Source: RUG563 sp045590215
GTDB taxonomy: Bacteria > Bacillota > Clostridia > Christensenellales > Aristaeellaceae
Assembly: GCA_045590215.1 (NCBI GenBank)
Contig: JAZNQO010000017.1
Location: 23,858-87,857, forward strand
Length of the DNA: 64,000 bases
Direction of reading: 5' to 3'
In this document: positions 40,093 to 48,748 of the stretch, piece by piece
Layout: each line of letters opens with the position of its first letter
How positions within the stretch are numbered: the first letter of the stretch is position 1
Position numbers and translations under genes: made by a program
The notes under the pieces: model-generated
Told to the model about the DNA's origin: nothing
The model's input: only the letters and a program-made list of their open reading frames with translations
Databases searched by the model: none

Positions 40093-41541
40093 ATGACTGA
40101 AGTACGTACTCGTTTTGCGCCGTCGCCCACAGGGTTTATGCACCTGGGCGGCTTGCGCACGGCATTGTATAATTATCTGTTCGCCAAGAAGCACGGCGGC
40201 AAATTTATCCTGCGCATTGAGGACACGGATCAGGAGCGGTTTGTGGAAGGCGCAACGGAAGTGATTTACGACACGCTGAAGGGCTGCGGCATGGATTGGG
40301 ACGAAGGTCCCGATATCGGCGGCGATTATGGCCCCTATATTCAGAGCGAGCGGAAAGACATGTATCTGCCCTATGCCAAGGAACTGGTGGAAAAGGGGGC
40401 TGCCTATTATTGCTTCTGCACCAAGGAAGAGCTGGACGAGCGGCGTGCGGCAGCGGAAGCTAAAGGCGAAGTGTTCAAGTATGACAAGCACTGCCTGTAT
40501 CTTTCCAAGGAAGAAATTCAGGCCAAGCTGGACGCCGGCGTTCCTTATGTCATCCGGCTCAATTGCCCCACAGAAGGGGAAAGCAGCTATGAAGACGTGG
40601 TGTTCGGCAAGATGACCTTCCCCAATGACACCTTGGACGATATGGTGCTCATCAAGCAGGACGGTATGCCCACTTATAACTTTGCAAACGTGATTGACGA
40701 CCATCTGATGGGCATCACCCACGTGATGCGTGGCATGGAATACCTGTCCTCCACGCCCAAATATAACCTGCTGTATAACGCTTTCGGCTGGGAAATCCCG
40801 GAATATATCCACCTGACCACGGTTATGCGTGATGCCCAGCATAAGCTGTCCAAGCGTGACGGCGACGCCTACTACAGCGATTTCATTGATAAGGGATATC
40901 TGAAGGAAGCCCTGATCAATTATCTGGCTCTGGTTGGCTGGAACCCCGGCGATGACCGGGAATTCTTCACCATGGATGAGCTGGTGGAAGTGTTTGACGT
41001 GCATCGGCTGAATAATTCCCCCGGCATCTTTGACGTGAATAAGCTGGACTGGATGAACACCCAGTATATCGCAAAGATGGACTTTGACCGGTATCTGGAA
41101 ATGGCAGTGCCGTGGTTTGATCAGGTGCTGGCCGGGAAGAATATGGACTATAAGCGGCTGGCGGAGCTGATGCAGAGCCGCACGGAAGTGTTCAACCGCA
41201 TCCCGGATATGATCCGCTTCCTTTCGGAAATGCCGGAATTCAGCGACGAACTGTATTTCCATAAGAAAATGAAGTGCGATGCGGCGGTTGCCAAGGAAAA
41301 CCTGGAGCTGGTGCTGCCTGTGATGGAAGGCATTGACGACTGGACAGAACAGAACATCCATGACATCGTGATGGTGGCTATTCAGGAAAGCGGCAAAAAG
41401 AACGGGGCTGTTTTGTGGCCGCTGCGCATTGCCATTTCTGGCCAGGCCAATACCCCCGGCGGCGCATTTGAAATTGCATATCTCTTGGGCAAGGAAGAAA
41501 CCCTGCGCCGCATGAAAGATTCTTTGGCCAAACTGGGGTAA
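40093..41541 (+). CDS. gltX: Glutamyl-tRNA synthetase
   Basis: Charges tRNA-Glu. The 482-residue protein has RFAPSPTGFMHLGGLRTA at 6-23 (the HIGH signature), RIEDTDQERF near 43, YCFCTKEELD near 110, and KLSKRDG near 250 (the KMSKS equivalent). The C-terminal helical anticodon-binding domain is discriminating or non-discriminating by unknown residues; because glnS is adjacent, discrimination is likely (inference). AGGAGG precedes the ATG. The glnS-gltX pairing places both synthetases in one unit across a 154-nt gap holding the palindrome. Confidence 0.96.
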   Translation: MTEVRTRFAPSPTGFMHLGGLRTALYNYLFAKKHGGKFILRIEDTDQERFVEGATEVIYDTLKGCGMDWDEGPDIGGDYGPYIQSERKDMYLPYAKELVEKGAAYYCFCTKEELDERRAAAEAKGEVFKYDKHCLYLSKEEIQAKLDAGVPYVIRLNCPTEGESSYEDVVFGKMTFPNDTLDDMVLIKQDGMPTYNFANVIDDHLMGITHVMRGMEYLSSTPKYNLLYNAFGWEIPEYIHLTTVMRDAQHKLSKRDGDAYYSDFIDKGYLKEALINYLALVGWNPGDDREFFTMDELVEVFDVHRLNNSPGIFDVNKLDWMNTQYIAKMDFDRYLEMAVPWFDQVLAGKNMDYKRLAELMQSRTEVFNRIPDMIRFLSEMPEFSDELYFHKKMKCDAAVAKENLELVLPVMEGIDDWTEQNIHDIVMVAIQESGKKNGAVLWPLRIAISGQANTPGGAFEIAYLLGKEETLRRMKDSLAKLG

Positions 41542-41548
41542 ATTGCGC

Positions 41549-41577
41549 TTGTATTTCCCCGGAAAATTTGCTATAAT
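41549..41577 (+). promoter_or_regulatory. Promoter of the HPr-like gene
   Basis: TTGTAT (41549-41554), 17 nt, TATAAT (41572-41577). Confidence 0.8.
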
Positions 41578-41603
41578 GCAAGTAACTGAGGAGGTGCGTT
41601 ACA

Positions 41604-41834
41604 ATGAAATCCATTCCCATCAAGCTCAGCTATGCTGAAGAAGTGAAAGCCTTCGTAAATACCGTGAACCGCTATCCTTACGAAGTGGACCTGCGTGCAG
41701 GCCGTCATGTGGTGGATGCCAAGTCCATTCTGGGCATCTTCTCGCTGGATCTGTCCAAGCCCATTACGATGGATGTGTACACGGATGATTGTGATGATCT
41801 GGTGCAGGATATTCAGCCCTTCGCCATCAAATAA
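41604..41834 (+). CDS. HPr-like protein lacking the phosphorylatable His
   Basis: A 76-residue protein aligned by eye with HPr (about 88 residues). The C-terminal half keeps the regulatory Ser segment, VVDAKSILGIFSLDLSK, matching NLKSIMGVMSLG. The N-terminal active-site loop (GIHARPA) is missing about four residues and has no His-15. It therefore cannot serve as a PTS phosphocarrier but could be a Crh-like regulator, if a HPr kinase exists. GAGGAGG lies upstream, with a promoter and terminator of its own. Confidence 0.82.
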   Translation: MKSIPIKLSYAEEVKAFVNTVNRYPYEVDLRAGRHVVDAKSILGIFSLDLSKPITMDVYTDDCDDLVQDIQPFAIK

Positions 41835-41848
41835 GATCACAAGAGAAC

Positions 41849-41892
41849 ACAGGCGTTGTTTCCGCAGAGAAACAGCGTCTGTTTCTTTTTTG
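41849..41892 (+). terminator. Terminator of the HPr-like gene
   Basis: Imperfect stem, AACACAGGCGTTGTTTC against GAAACAGCGTCTGTTT, then CTTTTTTGG. Confidence 0.8.
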
Positions 41893-41932
41893 GCGTTTTT
41901 TCGCATACACTGCCTCATGGAGGCGATGGGCA

Positions 41933-42187
41933 GTGGGTATTTTGGATTTTATCCCGGAGGAAGTGAAGGGAAAAGTGAGCCGGGTGGTGATCCTTGGGAA
42001 AAAGGAAATGCTGATCGAGCAGCATCGGGGGCTTATTTCTTATGAAACGGATAACGTTTGCTTTCGGGTGCTGGACGGACAGGTGCAAATCGGGGGAAAG
42101 GATTTGGTGATCACAGCCTTTGGGGCGTATGATGCCAAGGTGCAAGGTCAGATTGATAATGTGACGCTATCGGGCAAAGAAGCATGA
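41933..42187 (+). CDS. yqfC: Sporulation protein YqfC
   Basis: An 84-residue YabP/YqfC family protein (KVSRVVILGKKEMLIEQHRGL, then VCFRVLDGQVQIGGKDLVITAFG). In Bacillus yqfC is part of the sigma-E regulon, and homologues in the mother cell are needed for spore formation. The start is GTG at 41933 with GGAGG 9 nt before it. A CATACACT box at 41904-41911 matches a sigma-E -10 element (CATAxAxT), though no -35 is clear. It overlaps yqfD by 4 nt, the conserved pair. Confidence 0.85.
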   Translation: MGILDFIPEEVKGKVSRVVILGKKEMLIEQHRGLISYETDNVCFRVLDGQVQIGGKDLVITAFGAYDAKVQGQIDNVTLSGKEA

Positions 42188-43323
42188 GAAATAAGGGCAG
42201 GGTACGGGTGCGGCTGACGGGGCTGGGCGCAGAAAGGGCACTGAACGTGCTTTGGAAAAAAGGCGTTCAGATGTATCATGTGCGCAGAAGCCGGATGCGG
42301 GGCGTGGAAATGGAAGTGGCGCAAGGGGCACAAAAGACGGTGGAAGAAGTGGCAAAGGAAAAAGGTTTTCGCTTGGCGGTATTAAATCAGGGCTGGGGCA
42401 GAAAACTAAAGGAGGGGTTGAAAAAACGCTGGGGGCTGGCTTTGGGCGTGGTGCTGGGGCTGTGTCTTTCTGCGCAAGCCATGCTTTATATATGGCAGGT
42501 GGAAGTAGGGGATGCGGGGAAATATGCCGGGGAAGTGCGCCTGTTTTTGATGGAGGAAGGGTTAAGGCCGGGCATCCGGAAAGACAAGGTAGATTTGAAA
42601 AAAGTGCAGGAAGCATTGCAATGGCGGCTGCCGAAAGTGAAATGGGTGTGGGTGAAAAAGGAGGGCAGCAAGCTTTCCATCCGCTTGGAGGAAGGCATAT
42701 CCCCGCAGGAAACGGGCAATGAAACGGGGGATGTGGTAGCGGCAAGGGACGGCGTTTTGCAGCGGCTGACGGTGTTTGCAGGAACGCCGGTGTGCAAGGA
42801 AGGGGAGGCAGTGGAAAAAGGGCAGGTACTGATCCGAGGCGAAGAAAAGGGCGAAAACGGGGAAATGGTTCCGGTAAGGGCAGAAGGGGAAGCTATTGCG
42901 AAAATCTGGGAGCAGAAGGCCATCCGCATGCCTCTGAACGAACTGATAACAAAGCCTACCGGCAGGGAAGCGGAGCGGCTTGTGTTTCTCACACCCTTTG
43001 GCAATTTCACCTTTGAACAAGAGCCGGATTATCTCCTTTATGACAGTCTGTATACCATCTCTGCCCTGCCCGGCGCATGGCTGCCCTTTTCGGTGGCGGA
43101 GGAGCGGTTTATGGAGCTTTCGGGGGAATGGCAGCAGCGGAATTTGGAGGAAGTTATGCAGGAAGCGCAAAAAGCAGCGGAAGAAGCCCTCATTCGGGCT
43201 TGCCCGGAAGCACAAAATATTGACAAATCTGTGAAATTTAGTATGATAGATAGGGGTATTATCGAAGTTACGGCTACGGCTGTGATGGAAACAGATATTG
43301 CCCGGTTTGGGAATACACCGTAA
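42184..43323 (+). CDS. yqfD: Sporulation protein YqfD
   Basis: A 379-residue YqfD-type membrane protein: short N-terminal domain, one membrane helix at about 84-103 (LALGVVLGLCLSAQAMLYIW), then a large extracytoplasmic part with two related beta-rich sections. Made in the mother cell during sporulation in Bacillus; its exact role is unknown. It starts by overlapping the yqfC stop (ATGA) and is 12 nt from phoH, the usual Firmicutes order yqfC-yqfD-phoH-pgpH-ybeY. Confidence 0.88.
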   Translation: MRNKGRVRVRLTGLGAERALNVLWKKGVQMYHVRRSRMRGVEMEVAQGAQKTVEEVAKEKGFRLAVLNQGWGRKLKEGLKKRWGLALGVVLGLCLSAQAMLYIWQVEVGDAGKYAGEVRLFLMEEGLRPGIRKDKVDLKKVQEALQWRLPKVKWVWVKKEGSKLSIRLEEGISPQETGNETGDVVAARDGVLQRLTVFAGTPVCKEGEAVEKGQVLIRGEEKGENGEMVPVRAEGEAIAKIWEQKAIRMPLNELITKPTGREAERLVFLTPFGNFTFEQEPDYLLYDSLYTISALPGAWLPFSVAEERFMELSGEWQQRNLEEVMQEAQKAAEEALIRACPEAQNIDKSVKFSMIDRGIIEVTATAVMETDIARFGNTP

Positions 43324-43335
43324 GGAGATGCGGCT

Positions 43336-44313
43336 TTGCAATTATCATTGGAACGAATGGAAAGCTATCTGGCCTTGTTTGGCATGAATGACCGGAACAT
43401 GGCAGCACTGGAGCAGGAAATGGAAGTATCCGTTTCTCTGCACGGCAATGAACTGACGGTGCGTGGGGAAGAAGAAAATGTAGCCCTTTGCGAAAATGTG
43501 ATCGAAACGCTGATTGAGATGCTCAAAAAGGGCGAAATGATCGACGCTTCCCGGATTCGCTATGCGGCGGCACTGGCAAGGGAAGGCCGGCTGGACGAAA
43601 TCAGCGAAATTTTAGGGGATGTGGTGGCCATTACCCATAGGGGCCGCCGCATTCAGTGCAAAACCTTGGGCCAGAAAGAATATGTAGCCGCCGTTCGAAA
43701 GAACGAGCTGACCTTGGCCGTGGGCCCTGCCGGCACGGGCAAAACATACCTTGCCATGGCTCTGGCTGTGGTGGCCATGCGCAATAAAGAAGTGGAGCGC
43801 ATTGTGCTGACAAGGCCTGCCGTTGAAGCCGGAGAAAAGCTGGGCTTTCTGCCTGGCGATATGACCCAGAAGGTGGATCCCTATCTGCGGCCTTTATATG
43901 ATGCGCTGTATGAAATGATGGGTGTGGAAAGCTATCAGCGGATGGTGGAAAGAGGCACGCTGGAAATTGCGCCGCTGGCCTTTATGCGCGGCCGCACGCT
44001 GAACGATGCCTTCATCATTCTGGACGAAGCGCAGAACACAACGCCTGAACAGATGAAGATGTTTTTAACCCGTCTGGGTGCCGGTTCTCGCTGCATTGTG
44101 ACGGGGGACGTGAGCCAGATTGACCTGCCAAGGGGGCGCAAAAGCGGTCTGATTGAAGCCATGGATGTATTGAAAGATATTCCCGGCATCAGCATTGTGC
44201 AGCTGAGCAATAAAGACGTTGTTCGCCACGAACTGGTACAGAAGATCGTAAAAGCTTACGAGGCTTATGAAGCAAAGGAAGGGAAAGGCCATGAAAACGG
44301 ACAAGAAAAATAA
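43336..44313 (+). CDS. phoH: PhoH family ATPase
   Basis: A 325-residue cytosolic NTPase with an N-terminal KH-like/small domain (about 1-100) and a helicase-like core: Walker A GPAGTGKT (about 132-139), RPAVEAGEKLGFLPG, Walker B FIILDEAQN (about 219-227), and TGDVSQIDLPRG. PhoH proteins are tied to RNA metabolism; the clostridial copy lies beside YbeY and Era. It starts with TTG at 43336, preceded by AAGGAG 8 nt upstream; the ATG at 43328 is out of frame. The 3' end overlaps pgpH by 23 nt. Confidence 0.92.
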   Translation: MQLSLERMESYLALFGMNDRNMAALEQEMEVSVSLHGNELTVRGEEENVALCENVIETLIEMLKKGEMIDASRIRYAAALAREGRLDEISEILGDVVAITHRGRRIQCKTLGQKEYVAAVRKNELTLAVGPAGTGKTYLAMALAVVAMRNKEVERIVLTRPAVEAGEKLGFLPGDMTQKVDPYLRPLYDALYEMMGVESYQRMVERGTLEIAPLAFMRGRTLNDAFIILDEAQNTTPEQMKMFLTRLGAGSRCIVTGDVSQIDLPRGRKSGLIEAMDVLKDIPGISIVQLSNKDVVRHELVQKIVKAYEAYEAKEGKGHENGQEK

Positions 44314-46747
44314 GAAACCGTTAAAAAAGCGGCTTTCTGATTTTTTCCATTCGCCATCTGCGCTGCGGCTGCTGATTTGCGTGATCGGCATTGCTGCGCT
44401 GATTTCCATTTATGTGCTGGCGATTGTGCCCGTGCGATATGATTTAAAGGTGGGTATGGTGCCAAACGCCACCATCACCGCCACCAAAGATGTGGAAGAC
44501 ACCTATAACACCGAGCGTAACCGTAAAGCGGCGGCCAATGCCGTTACCCCCACCTATCGCTTTCAGGAAGGGGTAACGGAGCAGGTGCTCAGCAAATTCG
44601 ACGAGATTTTTGCGGAGCTGCGCATGGTGAACCAGTATGCCCAAACCCTGCCTGATTGGAAAGCCAGCCGTGTTTTCCAAAGGGAGGAACTGGACTATGC
44701 CCATTCCATGCTCAAGCAAATCAAGCTGTCCGATTATCAATTGACGGCGGTGCTCCGGGCCACCCAGGCCGAAATGGATGAAGCCTATACCCTTTTGTTT
44801 ACCACCATCCAGAGCACCATGGTGAACCACGTGACGGAAGGGCAGGAAAACACCGCCCGGAATAATATCAAGCAAATCGTCAATTATCGCATGTCGGTCG
44901 CCTTGGGGCAGTATATGGTGCCCCCTGTTCTGACGGCGTGCATTCAACCCAACATGGTCATTGACCAGGAAGCCACCGAGGCTGCCCGGCAGGAAGCCCG
45001 GAATGCGGTGGAGCCGGTGATCTTCAAGCAGGGGCAGAATATCGTGGTGAAGGGCGAAGGCCGTGTGAGCCAGAGCCAGCTGTCCATGCTGTCCACGCTG
45101 GGGCTTTTGTCCAACAGCCAAGTGGACGGTAAAATGTACCTTGGAGCCGGATTATTCGTGGTTTGCGTCATTGCCGTGATGCTGTGGATGATGCAGTTGA
45201 ACAAGGAAAAGCTGGACTGGAAAAAGATGCTGATCCTCTTCCTTGCCATGGTGCTGACGCTGGCGGCCAGCGTGGCGGCAAGGCTGGTGCATGTGTATCT
45301 GGTGCCGGTGCTGCTTGGGTGCTTTATTGTATCCTCTTTGCTGGGGGTCAAGATGGGCATTATTGCCAATGCCGCCATGACGCTGCTGGTTTCTTCCCTT
45401 GCCGCAGGAGGCAATCAGGTGTATGGCGAAGTGATGCCCCTGATTCTGGTCACGGGTCTTATCAGCGGCACGGCGGTTGCCCTGCTTTTGCAAAAGAAAA
45501 CCAGCAGATTGCAATTGATTTTAGCCGGCGGCGTGGCCTGCGTGATTGGCGTTGTGCTGCATCTGGCTATGGGGCTGATGACAGCGGAAGAAATTTCCGG
45601 CTCTCTCGTGAGCAGCCTTTGGTATGTTGGAGGCACGCTGGTTGCGGTGCTGCTTTCCATTGGTATTTTGCCGGTGTTGGAAAGCGTGTTCAATCTGGCA
45701 ACGCCTATGAAGCTGATGGAGCTTTCCAACCCCAATCAGCCCCTGCTTCGCAAACTGATGCTGGAAGCTCCGGGCACGTATCATCATTCTATCATCGTGG
45801 CCAATCTGGCCGAAGCTGCGGCAGAAGCGGTGGGAGCCAATCCCCTGCTTGCACGTGTGGGCGGCTATTACCACGACATCGGCAAATTGAAGCGGCCTTC
45901 CTATTTCAAGGAAAACCAGATGGGCGAAAAGAACGCCCATGACGATACGGATCCTTATGTATCTGCTGCCATTGTGACGGCGCATACCATGGACGGCGTT
46001 TCCTTGGGCAAAAGCTATCGCTTGCCACCGGAAATTCTGGAAATGATCAGCAGCCATCATGGCGATACGCCGGTGATGTATTTTTATCATAAGGCTGTAC
46101 AATTGGCGGATGAACCTGTGGATATGGACACCTTCCGCTATGACGGCCATCCCCCAAAGAGTGCAGAAGCAGCCATTTTGCTCTTGTGCGATACCATCGA
46201 AGCGGCGGTGCGCACCTTGCAAAACCCCACCCCCGAAGCCATGGAAGAATTCATTGTAAAACTGGTGCGTGGGAAGCTGGAAGACGGCCAGCTCAGCGAC
46301 AGCCCCCTGACCTTCCGGGATATGGATAAGATTTGCGCAGCGGTGACCACCGTTTTGTCCGGCGTGTTCCACGAGCGTATTGAATACCCGGATGTGAAGC
46401 ATTCCAGCCAGCAGCGCATCATCCATGCCGTGCAGGAAGAGCAGAAGGCGGCCCAGATGGAGCAGCCCGTGGCAGAGGAACAGATGGTGGACGCCAGCCT
46501 CATCCTGCCGGAAATCTCTGCCGATCCCATGCCCGTTCTGGATATGGAGCAGATGATAGTGGAGCCGCTGCCGAGAAAAGACGAGATGGCGGCGCAGGAA
46601 ACGACGAGCGAAGCCGAAGAAGCAGCGGAAACACCGGAAACGGAAGTGCCGGAAGCGGAAACGGAAGAAGCCGTGGAAGAAGCAACATCGGAAATGGCAG
46701 AAGAAACGCTGCTCCAACCCACTGAAGAAACGGACGAAAACGTATGA
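44291..46747 (+). CDS. pgpH: Cyclic-di-AMP phosphodiesterase PgpH (7TM-HD)
   Basis: An 818-residue membrane hydrolase. A signal-anchor helix precedes an extracytoplasmic 7TMR-HDED domain (about 60-265), then seven transmembrane helices (about 275-470), and the cytosolic HD domain with YHHSIIVANLAEAAAE, GGYYHDIGK (HD motif, about 527-535), SSHHGD and the later HD-type residues. In Listeria PgpH hydrolyses c-di-AMP to pApA. The C-terminal about 130 residues are an unusual Glu-rich tail (repeated EEA/EET). It starts at ATG 44291 and overlaps the ybeY fusion by 4 nt. Confidence 0.93.
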   Translation: MKTDKKNKKPLKKRLSDFFHSPSALRLLICVIGIAALISIYVLAIVPVRYDLKVGMVPNATITATKDVEDTYNTERNRKAAANAVTPTYRFQEGVTEQVLSKFDEIFAELRMVNQYAQTLPDWKASRVFQREELDYAHSMLKQIKLSDYQLTAVLRATQAEMDEAYTLLFTTIQSTMVNHVTEGQENTARNNIKQIVNYRMSVALGQYMVPPVLTACIQPNMVIDQEATEAARQEARNAVEPVIFKQGQNIVVKGEGRVSQSQLSMLSTLGLLSNSQVDGKMYLGAGLFVVCVIAVMLWMMQLNKEKLDWKKMLILFLAMVLTLAASVAARLVHVYLVPVLLGCFIVSSLLGVKMGIIANAAMTLLVSSLAAGGNQVYGEVMPLILVTGLISGTAVALLLQKKTSRLQLILAGGVACVIGVVLHLAMGLMTAEEISGSLVSSLWYVGGTLVAVLLSIGILPVLESVFNLATPMKLMELSNPNQPLLRKLMLEAPGTYHHSIIVANLAEAAAEAVGANPLLARVGGYYHDIGKLKRPSYFKENQMGEKNAHDDTDPYVSAAIVTAHTMDGVSLGKSYRLPPEILEMISSHHGDTPVMYFYHKAVQLADEPVDMDTFRYDGHPPKSAEAAILLLCDTIEAAVRTLQNPTPEAMEEFIVKLVRGKLEDGQLSDSPLTFRDMDKICAAVTTVLSGVFHERIEYPDVKHSSQQRIIHAVQEEQKAAQMEQPVAEEQMVDASLILPEISADPMPVLDMEQMIVEPLPRKDEMAAQETTSEAEEAAETPETEVPEAETEEAVEEATSEMAEETLLQPTEETDENV

Positions 46748-47643
46748 TGCAGGGACTGATGATTAAATGGGCTGTCCCGGAAGTGAAAGGGGCAGAGGAA
46801 GGGCTGCAAAAGGCTTTTCTTGCCTGCATGCAGGCAGAGGGCATTTCCTTGCCTGCCTATGCCCAGCTGCAAATTACAAATGATGCGGAAATCCATGCCC
46901 TGAACAGGGAATACCGGGGGGTGGACAGGGCAACGGATGTGCTTTCTTTTCCCTCCACGGCAGCCCATCCCGGCTATACGCTGGGGGCGCATGAAAACCT
47001 GCTGAAGCGTGAAATTGACGAAACGGGAGCCTGCTTTCTGGGGGACATTATAATTTCGCTGGAAAGGGCGTATGCCCAGGCGACGGAATATGGCCATAGC
47101 CCGGAAAGAGAGCTGACCTACCTCACCGTTCATGCCCTGTTTCATCTGATGGGGTATGACCATATGGAAGAAGCGGATAAAAGGAGCATGCGCGCCATGG
47201 AAGAAAAGGTAATGGCCGATCTGGGCGTGACGAGGGTGACGGATCAGGAGCTGATTGAAAAGGCAAGGGCTGCCATGCAGTTTGCCTATGTGCCCTATTC
47301 CCATTATAAGGTGGGGGCGGCATTGCTTTGCAAGGATGGCAAGGTGTATACCGGCTGCAATATCGAAAATGGCTCCTATGGGGCTACCAACTGCGCCGAG
47401 CGCACTGCCCTTTTCAAGGCGGTCAGCGAGGGCGAGCGGGCATTTACTGCCATTGCCATTACGGCAGAAAAATCTGCGCCTTGGCCTTGCGGCATTTGCC
47501 GGCAGGCATTGAACGAATTTGCGCCGAATATACGGGTCATCGTGGCATGGGGGGAGAGCGTGCAGGAAAGCACTCTGCCGGAACTTTTGCCCCACGGCTT
47601 TGGCCCCAATAACGGCACTTTGGATTATTTAGGGAAGGAATAA
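46744..47643 (+). CDS. ybeY: YbeY endoribonuclease fused to cytidine deaminase
   Basis: A 299-residue fusion. Residues 1-162 are YbeY, a zinc metalloenzyme needed for 16S rRNA 3'-end maturation; the zinc site is HALFHLMGYDHMEE (HxxxHxxxxxH) at about 137-147, with DVLSFP near 62. Residues about 165-299 are cytidine deaminase: AYVPYSHYKVGAAL, the TNCAERTAL catalytic motif and PCGICRQ zinc ligands. The usual neighbours in Clostridia are ybeY, dgkA, cdd and era as separate genes. Here dgkA is absent, and ybeY and cdd are joined in one frame with no stop. It starts with ATGA overlap with pgpH. Confidence 0.94.
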   Translation: MMQGLMIKWAVPEVKGAEEGLQKAFLACMQAEGISLPAYAQLQITNDAEIHALNREYRGVDRATDVLSFPSTAAHPGYTLGAHENLLKREIDETGACFLGDIIISLERAYAQATEYGHSPERELTYLTVHALFHLMGYDHMEEADKRSMRAMEEKVMADLGVTRVTDQELIEKARAAMQFAYVPYSHYKVGAALLCKDGKVYTGCNIENGSYGATNCAERTALFKAVSEGERAFTAIAITAEKSAPWPCGICRQALNEFAPNIRVIVAWGESVQESTLPELLPHGFGPNNGTLDYLGKE

Positions 47644-47650
47644 AAGATAC

Positions 47651-48544
47651 ATGAGTAAGGAATTTCATTCCGGCTTTGCGACGATTGTTGGCCGTCCCAA
47701 TGTGGGCAAATCCACGCTGCTGAACACCCTCATCGGGGAAAAGGTGGCCATCGTTTCCAATCGCCCCCAGACCACGAGAAACCGGGTGATGGGCGTGATG
47801 GGCGGTGAAATGAGCCAGATTGTTTTTGTGGATACCCCCGGCATGCACACCCCCCGGACGAAACTGGGCGAATTTATGGTGAAGAGCATCGAAGAAGCCA
47901 TGGAAGGCATTGACGCCCTGCTGGTGCTTGTGGACGTGACGGCCATCGGCCCTCATGACCGCTCCATCGTTCTCGAAATGAGCAAGAAAAAGGTGTACAA
48001 GCTGCTGGTGCTCAATAAGATTGATTTGGTGGAGCCGCAAAAACTGCTTTCCATCATCGACGGCTTCAAGGATGCCGGCTATGACGCCATCCTGCCCGTC
48101 AGTGCCAAGAGCGGCGATGGGGTGGAGGAAATCCGCCGGGAACTGACGGCGCATCTGCCCGTGGGTCCCAAATATTTCCCCGACGATATGCTGACGGATC
48201 AGCCGGAGAGGGACATCTGTGCAGAGCTTATCCGGGAAAAGGCTTTGCGGAACCTGCGGGACGAAGTACCCCACGGCATCGGCGTGGAAATGATGGCCAT
48301 GAAGAAGGAAAACGATCATTTCATGGAAATCGACGCCACCATCTATTGCGAGCGTGCATCCCATAAGGGCATCATCATCGGCAAGAAGGGGGCTATGCTG
48401 CAAAAAATCGGCCAGGAAGCCCGGCAGGATATTGAGGCTCTCCTGGGGCTGCATGTGAATTTGCAGCTGTGGGTGAAGGTGCGTCCCGGCTGGAGGGACA
48501 GCGCAGAAGACCTGAAAACCCTGGGCTATGTGCAAAACCGCTGA
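47651..48544 (+). CDS. era: GTPase Era
   Basis: Essential GTPase of 30S assembly. The 297-residue protein has G1 GRPNVGKS (about 14-21), G2 around TTRN, G3 DTPG, G4 NKID and G5 near SAK, followed by the C-terminal KH domain IIIGKKGAMLQKIGQEAR (about 240-257), which binds the 16S rRNA 3' end. It is 7 nt from the ybeY fusion, so its partner in rRNA processing is co-transcribed. Confidence 0.96.
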   Translation: MSKEFHSGFATIVGRPNVGKSTLLNTLIGEKVAIVSNRPQTTRNRVMGVMGGEMSQIVFVDTPGMHTPRTKLGEFMVKSIEEAMEGIDALLVLVDVTAIGPHDRSIVLEMSKKKVYKLLVLNKIDLVEPQKLLSIIDGFKDAGYDAILPVSAKSGDGVEEIRRELTAHLPVGPKYFPDDMLTDQPERDICAELIREKALRNLRDEVPHGIGVEMMAMKKENDHFMEIDATIYCERASHKGIIIGKKGAMLQKIGQEARQDIEALLGLHVNLQLWVKVRPGWRDSAEDLKTLGYVQNR

Positions 48545-48573
48545 TATTTTCAGGGAAAAATGCAAAAAAAGCC

Positions 48574-48602
48574 TTGACAAGCGGCGGCAAAACCGATATA
48601 AT
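48574..48602 (+). promoter_or_regulatory. Consensus promoter of infC-rpmI-rplT
   Basis: TTGACA (48574-48579), 17 nt, TATAAT (48597-48602): a perfect sigma-A promoter, 147 nt before the infC start, leaving a long leader. Confidence 0.93.
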
Positions 48603-48684
48603 ACCTTTGTTTCAAGTAGAAGCTGCCCGCTTCTCTCCGCTGCGAATTTCGTTTTGCACGGGTATGGCATTTGATTTTAATGCA

Positions 48685-48717
48685 ATGGACGGGTGGCTTT
48701 ACCCCGTCCATTTTTTA
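48685..48717 (+). promoter_or_regulatory. Leader terminator (attenuator) upstream of infC
   Basis: ATGGACGGG (48685-48693) pairs with CCCGTCCAT (48703-48711), followed by TTTTTT. A terminator between promoter and first gene indicates attenuation. In B. subtilis the infC-rpmI-rplT leader is controlled by L20; the same control is expected here, but the L20-binding structure was not resolved by eye. Confidence 0.8.
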
Positions 48718-48748
48718 TTGGACATGATTTTTGTGGAGGTGCATCGAC

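Noticed and set aside
48731..48748. TTG start for infC
   Set aside because: It would place the GGAGGTG ribosome-binding site inside the coding sequence; ATA 48749 gives the conserved IF-3 N-terminus.
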